DNA of 64,000 nucleotides from Coptis chinensis (taxonomy: Eukaryota; Streptophyta; Magnoliopsida; Ranunculales; Ranunculaceae): contig CM027382.1 in NCBI GenBank assembly GCA_015680905.1, positions 744,001-808,000 of the forward strand, in the 5' to 3' direction. Numbering within the stretch: the first letter of the stretch is position 1; every line of letters begins with the position of its first letter. Shown here piece after piece: positions 57,174 to 64,000 of this stretch. The position numbers were made by a program, and so were the translations under genes. The notes beneath the pieces were generated by a model. It was not told where the DNA came from. It was given only the letters and a program-made list of their open reading frames with translations, and searched no databases.

Positions 57174-59568
57174 CTCCACGAACGGTAATCCAAACAAAGA
57201 TGTTAATACGTCACCGCTTGTTTTTTATGGTAAAAATATAATTTTTCCTTCCTTTCGGGGAAAGAGGGCATCATAAGCACTACAATTTTAATAAAGTTCA
57301 CCAATGGCATGAGTTTATCCATGAATAGAAGAAAAAAAATGCTAATGACAAACAAATAGCGGCCCTGATCCTCGTGAGCAGGGATGGAACCAGGGGGGGG
57401 GGGGCAGATGGGGATGGAGAGTAGGTTATTTCCAAAGATAACTTTGTAAACAAGAAGCCAAAATTTTGTTCTGGGTCCTCTCTATCTTAACACAAGCTAT
57501 GTACTTGGTCGGCCTTGTGCATAGCGCAATGGACAACTATATTCAACTATACTGTGCATGTTTCACATTCATCTATCTATACATAATTAAATCGCCAAAA
57601 GAGAACGCATTGGCTGCTGATCTTGTATATGGGATAATGGCTATTTTTTTTTTATATATATATAAAGGATAATCTGGATATTCAATATTCATGAATAACA
57701 GACTAGTACATAACACTTCTTAAATCTTTGGGTGTAGCCAGTAGCCACTGTACCCCAAAACTATAAAACGTTGGACGAGGTTAGTTTCAATTCTTCGTGG
57801 GGGTGTGCAGGGTGTGCAGTGCCCTGCGTGGATGACTTCGCCCAATGCCAACTTCATTGCCGATTAGAGTGAAAATTGGTCGTCAAAGATGGGAAGCAGA
57901 TTTCTAACGTTATGCCAGTCAAGAGTTTCGTGCTCGTGTAATCTCATTCAAAATTCAATAAACAGTCGCTCTTACTTTCAGAAATTTCAATCCGACATAT
58001 AATTTCAGATTTAGAACGAAGTCATCCCATCACTTGCGTAAGAATAGACAATTGCTTAATCCAAATTATTAGTTGTCTCGACAACTAAAAGGATAAATTT
58101 TCATCACAAGCTAATGGACTGCAGTGCTCCTGAGGAGATGGAATCTTCAAAATGTATCCTCTGTATACCGTAATAAGTACGGAAAAGTTCAGTTAACTAC
58201 ATGAGATTAATTGAGCCAATGTTGCTGTGCTGATACCCTACGCTACCTGAGCTGCTGGTTATTAGGATCTAGTGCAGACTGCATAACACAAATGATGCCT
58301 GCCAGCGTTCCTCCTAAACAATAACGTAATAGGAAACTTCTTATTATTTATTGGGAGTTGGTGAAGTCAGTCACCTTCCAGCTTCCCTAGCTAGTAGCTA
58401 CTCCCTTCTTCCAACCTAAAAATAGAACATATAACCAAAGAGATTCATTCTCTCTGCTTCCACTGATTTGGACTTCTACCACACAAAATTTCCATACGTG
58501 GATCCACATACAAGTGATACAACAACAAAACGTTGAAATTGCACTGATTGGGGAATGCCTCGTTATTTTATCATCCAAAAAGCCCAATTTGAAATATAGT
58601 ATTCATATTGACACATATTGTATCAGACTGGCCTTTCCGACCACCAGTAAAAGAAGATCCATGGACAACCCCCACCCCACACCTGTCCTTGTTGGCAGGA
58701 TAGCTGTGACACCAAAATAAATGACCGCATGAAGCAACTGTTTATAAAGTTAACACACTTCTCCTGGCTCTCTTGCGACTTGAGGAAACATTTTGAAGGT
58801 TTGAGCAAAAATAATTTAGAGGGTATTGTGATATATGGTCAGATAGGAGAATTGTTCAAAATACTGGGGCCAAATGCCAGTGATGCTTGCAGCCAATATT
58901 AATGGATAATCCAACAATGTTAATTCTGTACCAGACCATACTAGTCAACATGCTCAACAAAAAGAGTGATATGATCAGTATATAATTGCAGAGTAGTGAT
59001 AAGTAATCGTATAAACTTATCAGTAAACTAGCCATGATGAAATCACAAGGTTAACAGATAGAGCCTTCTAATCATATAATCACTCTTTTTATAAAAGTAT
59101 TAGGCAATAGGCATACTCTTTTCGTGTCTTTGTGCGAGTGCTGCTTAGTGGGGGTCACAGGAGTGGGGAATTGATGCAGGTAAATAATGAAAACTGGATG
59201 AATCTCATATGAGCTATAGGGCAGGCAGGCAAAGCCAAAATAAACAAGCTAACACAAGAAGCATGGATTATCTATTGAACTCAGGCTTATATAACGTTAA
59301 GGTGAACAAAGAAAATAATGGTACAACCGTACAAGTCTATAGAACTGCAATCCACAAAGTGTAACAATAGCAACTTATCATGGTTTCTCAGCCACCTTGT
59401 GTTGGCCGATCCTTTACAAGTTTACCCCGGTTTCTACCTTTACATTGGTAAAACTAAAGAAGGTTGACGCATCTAACCTTTATCACTTATCGAACGCAAC
59501 TTCAGATACAGAGTACACTTCATGTCAGTTATTTTATTTGCTAAAACGTCAGGAATCTCAAACCACTG
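57174..59568. other. Gene-poor interval
   Basis: No supported gene. A run of about 12 G lies at 57392-57404, after which short frames are meaningless. The rest is unremarkable single-copy-looking sequence. Confidence 0.3.
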
Positions 59569-60202
59569 TCAATGGCAACTAGAGACCTTAGTTAGAGCAT
59601 CAAAAACAATTTGTAAAGTCACATCTTCCACAACAACAACTTTGTCCCTAGATTTGGAACCTGATCCTATAGTAACCTGTCTTTTCTTAACTCCTATGAC
59701 CTGAAAATAAAATAGAGAAAGTCTCATATGAGATATTTTTTAGTATAAACATAATTCAGAGTAAATTAAGTACATTGTACTTTTTCCTTTTAGTAATTTG
59801 ATCAGGTCAATAATCCATTAAGTAAACATGCTTGTAATTAGGCTTGAACTCAAAAAACTGACCGAACTAATGTAATCAACTAGTGCAGCATTAGCTTCAC
59901 CATCTTTGGGTGGTGCGTCTATCTGCACGCCAACTGCGTCATCGTTCACATCTGATTTTCATTAACAGATTAATCTTAATTAGCTCAAAACTATATTCAC
60001 TGTTAGTTACAGAGAGATTGTAGGATGTCAAACCTGTAATAGTGGCGATTTTGGAGCCCGGTTTTGCATGCACTGTTATTGCAACAGAAGAAGGAGGGAT
60101 GTGACGAAGAGATGCTGGGAATTTCGATGCTGGAGAAGTAGAAGAGACGTTCTCTGTCTCTTTCTCTTTCGTCTTTCCTTTACTCTTCTTGGCAGGCGCC
60201 AT
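59569..60202 (-). CDS. DUF167 / UPF0235 (YggU-type) protein
   Basis: Three exons on the minus strand, 60202-60034, 59951-59863 and 59700-59569, joined in frame to 129 codons plus stop. A lysine-rich start [15 protein letters not shown] is followed by the DUF167 domain: [76 protein letters not shown]. The A-x-P-x-D-G-x-A-N and G-x-x-S-R-x-K motifs define the family, which is universal but of unknown molecular role. It is divergent from the NSR-like gene, with 1.2 kb between start codons. Confidence 0.92.
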
Positions 60203-60326
60203 TGTTTCTGCTCAAAATAAGTACCTTCGAAATTCCAAAATAAGTTGCCCAAACTGGCATACGATTTATTTCACCAAAATATCAACAAATCAATGATATT
60301 TCGGATACACGATTTTTTTATTACTA

Positions 60327-61278
60327 TTAGGGTTATTTTTTTGAGATACCCTAAGGTGTTTTGCATTTTTGTTTGAGATACCCCTGTTTTCAAATTCATT
60401 TTGATATACACCCTTACTGTTGGTCACCAAATAGAAAAAAAACAATTTGATGCCCTTTTTGCCTTTCCATGTGTATACACTATCACAGAGTTTAATTAAG
60501 TCTATTCTTCAGCACTAGTTTACGTGTGGAAGACTACCAAAATGGTTAGATCATAGCTAGTAAATTCGTGGACGGCAAAAATTCAGTATGAAAATTATTC
60601 GTCAAAAATTTGAAAATTTGGATTCTAATTCGTTTAAAAATTCGGCCCAAAAAAACGAAAAAAATGTCAAACATATAATTCGTGTTTTATACATATATAA
60701 TACAAAAAAATTCGGTCATATTTTGTTGCATTATAAGTTTAAAAGGCAATATTTTGTTCAAATTGTAGTGTGTTTTTTTCATTTAATAAATACGGACTTT
60801 ATTATTCGGCGATTATAAGCCTGGATCATAGAATTCGAGTATTAATCTTTAGGTTTGAAATGTTCGTCTTATTATTCATATTATACGAAAAAAACATACA
60901 AAACGGAGTATTATTAGCTATGAGTTAGATCTAATCTCGACCATCGATCTAAAATAAATTAGATGATCTAATCTCGACTGTATATTAACACATTTATCCG
61001 ACACAATGACATGGTTGTATCATCGTGCTATACATCTTGTATCATCGTGATATATGTCATATATCATTGTGTAAAAATATGATACATGTCATTTATCATG
61101 ATAATACATGACATGTGTTAGTGGAATGTGTCAAATTTTCTTTGTCAATGTAGAATTAGGGTTTAGGGCAAAAAGGGTATTAAATTGTTTTTTTCTATTT
61201 GGTGACCAATGGAAGTGAGAAATAGGGGGGTATCTCAAAAAAAAAAGCAAAACAGGGGGTATCTCAAATTAACCCTTA
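60327..61278. mobile_element. Long-terminal-inverted-repeat element (MULE-like, non-autonomous)
   Basis: About 140 bases at each end are inverted copies. Left: TTAGGGTTATTTTTTTGAGA, then a TACCC word, TTGGTCACCAAATAGAAAAA and ATGCCCTTTTTGCC. The right end, reverse-complemented: TAAGGGTTAATTTGAGATAC, then a CCCC word, TTGGTCACCAAATAGAAAAA and TACCCTTTTTGCCC. TTATTACTA before and TTATTATTA after could be a 9-base target duplication, typical for Mutator-like elements. No transposase. It fills most of the space between two divergent genes. Confidence 0.65.
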
Positions 61279-61404
61279 TTATTATTATTATGATGATCTT
61301 TGAGATGACCAATGGTTGCAAATTCTCAGTTGTACGTTACCAAAATTTCGAATAAGGCAAACAAAAATGGTCTAGGGTTCAACAGTCTTTCGATCTCTCG
61401 AAAC

Positions 61405-63423
61405 ATGGCTGATGGTTTTTGGAACCAACCACAACAACAACAAGAAGCTCAATTCCATTCTCCAGCTGGAATGGCAAAGCGACCTCGCAGTGACTACGGT
61501 AAGCTTTTTATATACGTTGAGTTGCGGAGAAATGACAGACATGCTTTTTCATTCCGTTTTATGAATTATTCTGACTGACTGAGCTGCTGTGCGTGGCTAA
61601 ATCTAGCTTGTGAGTGGAAAATGTGTAATCTCAAATAAGGTGGATGAATGAAATATTGAAATGGTGATTGTTATCGAACATGGGTTTGTATCACTGCCAT
61701 AATAGGTGGTCTGTGAGTGTGTGGAGGAGGTATTGCGTCATCTCTAAGTACAGTACAATCTAAGTTACATTGACACGGATACGAAGTGTCTGACACGGAA
61801 AAATACCAAAAATTAAGTATATCATGTACAATATGAGTATATCATGTACAATATGTGCGTGTGTCGTACACAGATTATTTTAAAAATACAGCGTGTCCAT
61901 GTAACATAGAGTACAATAGAAATATGAAATCAGTGAACAAAACACGCACAGACACAGACACACACTAAAAGGCAGATACTTATGAGCAGAATATAAGTTA
62001 CCTATTTAGTTGTTGGCTATTTCCTCTCTGGTAGAAAATTGACTAAATTCAGGTGTGTTCCTTCCTCACCTTTATATGTGTATAGTCTTTCGTTTTATCG
62101 AAAAATATAGAAGTTCATTTTGCATTCTTAACATCTTCTTGGTTCACACTTGCCGGGTTGCTTCAGGACACGATACGCAGAATTACTTTCCTCAAGATGG
62201 TGATCGTGTTGGATCACAAGGCATAAAAGATACACAGTCTATTGGATCAGCTTATGACCGCTATCTCCAGAGCACGGTATCCTGTTCAGCCTAATGGTGC
62301 TTGTCTTCTGCAGGATATCAGTTGGTCCATCAGCTAAATTGGTAATACTGTTGCTTTTGCAGCAATCTTCTTTTGGATCTGGAGAAGCTAGTGCCGACTT
62401 TGGTGATGGAGCCAGGTTAGGAAGGGGGGTTCTTGGGGGAAGGCCAGGCCTTCTGCCAATGGGAGAGCCTTCTTTGATGGGTGCTCCTAGGTCTGTTGGC
62501 TCAGACATGCTACCAAATGGTCGAGGTGTTATGGGTTTTAATGGCCAACTTCCAGCGGACGCAATGGGTAGGCCAGAGCGTGAAGGGCTTCCTCTTCCAC
62601 CAGATGCAACAAATACTCTGTATATCGAGGGACTTCCACCTGACAGCACAAAGAGAGAAGTAGCCCGTATCCTATGAAATATTGTGTCGTTGCCATTATA
62701 GAAGAAATGTTCTTTTCTGGTTATAGCTTTAGCTTATTTGAAACAGCTGACTATACATATCTTCTGGTTATGTACTCCTTTATTAAGGTCCAGATATTTT
62801 TCGTCCGTTCGTGGGGTACAAGGAAGTAAGACTCGTGACCAAAGAATCTAAACATGTGAGTTGCTCTCTGTTGTGTTTGTCGTGTTGTATTTTCGTATCT
62901 CTTGTTTGATTCTTCAACGGCTCTGCACAATTATTCTAGCCAATTATGTTACTACCTTTTAAAAATCTAATGCAGCGTGGTGGAGATCCTCTTATCCTCT
63001 GTTTTGTGGATTTCACCAATCCAGCCTGTGCAGCAACTGCTTTAAGTGCCTTGCAAGGTATCTATACATACTTTTCCAGATAGCATGAGGCTGATTGTTT
63101 TATAGTTCAGGCTGCACTCATATTACAAAGATCATGACGTCTGTAAATGTTTTATTTCTCATACTTTTCTTTAGTTGAGAAACTAATAGGTACCAGACTG
63201 ATACACCAACTGTACTGTTTGCTTTATCTATTCTACAAAATCTATGGCTATATAAGACCCATTTGTTGACTTCTTAGAAACCTAATTCTACTTTAGGGGT
63301 GATGGCATGTCTTGTGTAGGTTACAGGATGGATGAGCATAACTCTGATTCCCACATCTTGCGGCTGCAATTTGCTAGATTTCCTGGCGTAAGGTCTGGTT
63401 CTGGACCTCGTGGAAGGCGATAA
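61405..63423 (+). CDS. Nuclear speckle RNA-binding protein (NSR-like), one RRM
   Basis: Six exons: 61405-61498, 62167-62276, 62363-62666, 62794-62855, 62976-63057 and 63320-63423; GT..AG borders, 251 codons plus stop. N-terminal part: MADGFWNQPQQQQEA, GMAKRPRSDYG and the conserved TQSIGSAYDRYLQS block. Middle: Gly-rich linker. C-terminal RRM: NTLYIEGLPPD (RNP2), HIFRPFVGYKEVRLVTKESK, LILCFVDFTNPACAATALSA (RNP1), LRLQFARFPG and the RGRR end. This layout matches Arabidopsis NSRA/NSRB, which regulate alternative splicing in auxin responses and bind the lncRNA ASCO. The start is the ATG before MADGFW; an upstream in-frame Met (61312) lacks conserved residues. No lesions. Confidence 0.92.
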
Positions 63424-64000
63424 AAGCTTTAGGTGAGGACTACAACATTCCCAAATGCAATCTGAGATAGCAGAAGCGAAGTCCGGCTAGCTAACTACTT
63501 TTAATGATGTCGTGGCACAACTACAACATTCAAGTTGCTCAAAATTAGCTCATCTATAGTATAAAATATTATGAGCAAAGCTCGAGGACCAGTCTTGAAT
63601 AGGCGTCAAAATTTATTGGTGACTTTTGAGCAAAGTATTGTTATCATTCATGCAGAAATATACTCCATTTTCGTGTCTTAAATCAACCTCTGTACTTTCT
63701 CCCCCCCCCCCCCTTTTTTGGTCCCTGTATCAAACCCCTGTATGGCTGTATCTTGCCATAAAGCAAATTATGTCTATTATCTATACTTGTAAAAACTGAA
63801 GGTTGCAGTAGTTTTATAAATTTGGCTCTGAAGTTTTAATTGACAACTTCTAAAGCTCTTGCCTCTGGCTATTTTTTGCATCTAAACATTATTCTAGTTC
63901 TTGTGCATAGATTCTCCCTCTTGATCAATACTGGGTATCTATAGGTTGTGTTGCCTTGCTAGATTCTCGACTACTTATTTGGACAGCGTGAGGTTGTTGT
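63424..64000. other. 3' flank of the NSR-like gene
   Basis: Probable 3' UTR and downstream sequence, with a C run followed by a T run near 63701-63718. No gene begins before the window ends. Confidence 0.4.

Noticed and set aside
57466-57672. 68-codon hydrophobic frame
   Set aside because: Follows a long G run, ends in a TATATA tract, and matches no membrane protein family I know.

Overview
The window is nuclear DNA of a flowering plant, most likely a eudicot. Genes are split by many short AT-rich introns with GT..AG borders. The gene families (Alba with RGG tail, CSN8, CESA, EC1-like, NSR, PRAF-type first exon) are plant types. Intergenic space is AT-rich and full of degenerate transposons, MITEs and microsatellites. 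I cannot name the species.

Layout. 0-7 kb: 3' part of an Alba/RGG RNA-binding protein gene (+), converging with a complete 60S ribosomal protein L3 gene (-). 7-23 kb: a repeat-rich stretch with MITEs, a LINE remnant, a tandem array, a hAT element with a perfect 8-bp target duplication, and scattered exons of a CCR4-type exonuclease/endonuclease/phosphatase (EEP) gene. 24-25.4 kb: a small three-RRM poly(A)-binding-protein-like gene (-). 26-34 kb: more repeats, three further open CCR4-type exons on the + strand, and a rearranged, broken duplicate of the three-RRM gene. 34.3-37 kb: complete COP9 signalosome subunit 8 gene (+). 38.1-44.3 kb: a 14-exon cellulose synthase catalytic subunit, CESA6-like (-). 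45.5-45.9 kb: intronless EC1-like egg-cell secreted protein gene (-). 47.4-50.1 kb: sphingomyelin-synthase-like membrane protein gene (-) with one in-frame stop. 50-59 kb: repeats, a CAG/CAC microsatellite, a tRNA-like gene and an orphan PRAF-type first exon. 59.6-63.4 kb: a divergent pair, a DUF167 protein (-) and a nuclear speckle RNA-binding protein (+), with a long-inverted-repeat element between them.

There is no operon-like logic; neighbours are independent housekeeping or tissue-specific genes. The most unusual structure is the dispersed CCR4-type gene. Seven recognisable exons cover most of one EEP domain but lie in three blocks, on both strands, across 22 kb. A hAT element sits inside the exon carrying the catalytic-glutamate motif. 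Several real genes also carry one-base frame breaks in short homopolymers (Alba, CESA). These may be assembly errors and should be separated from true lesions before any gene is called dead.
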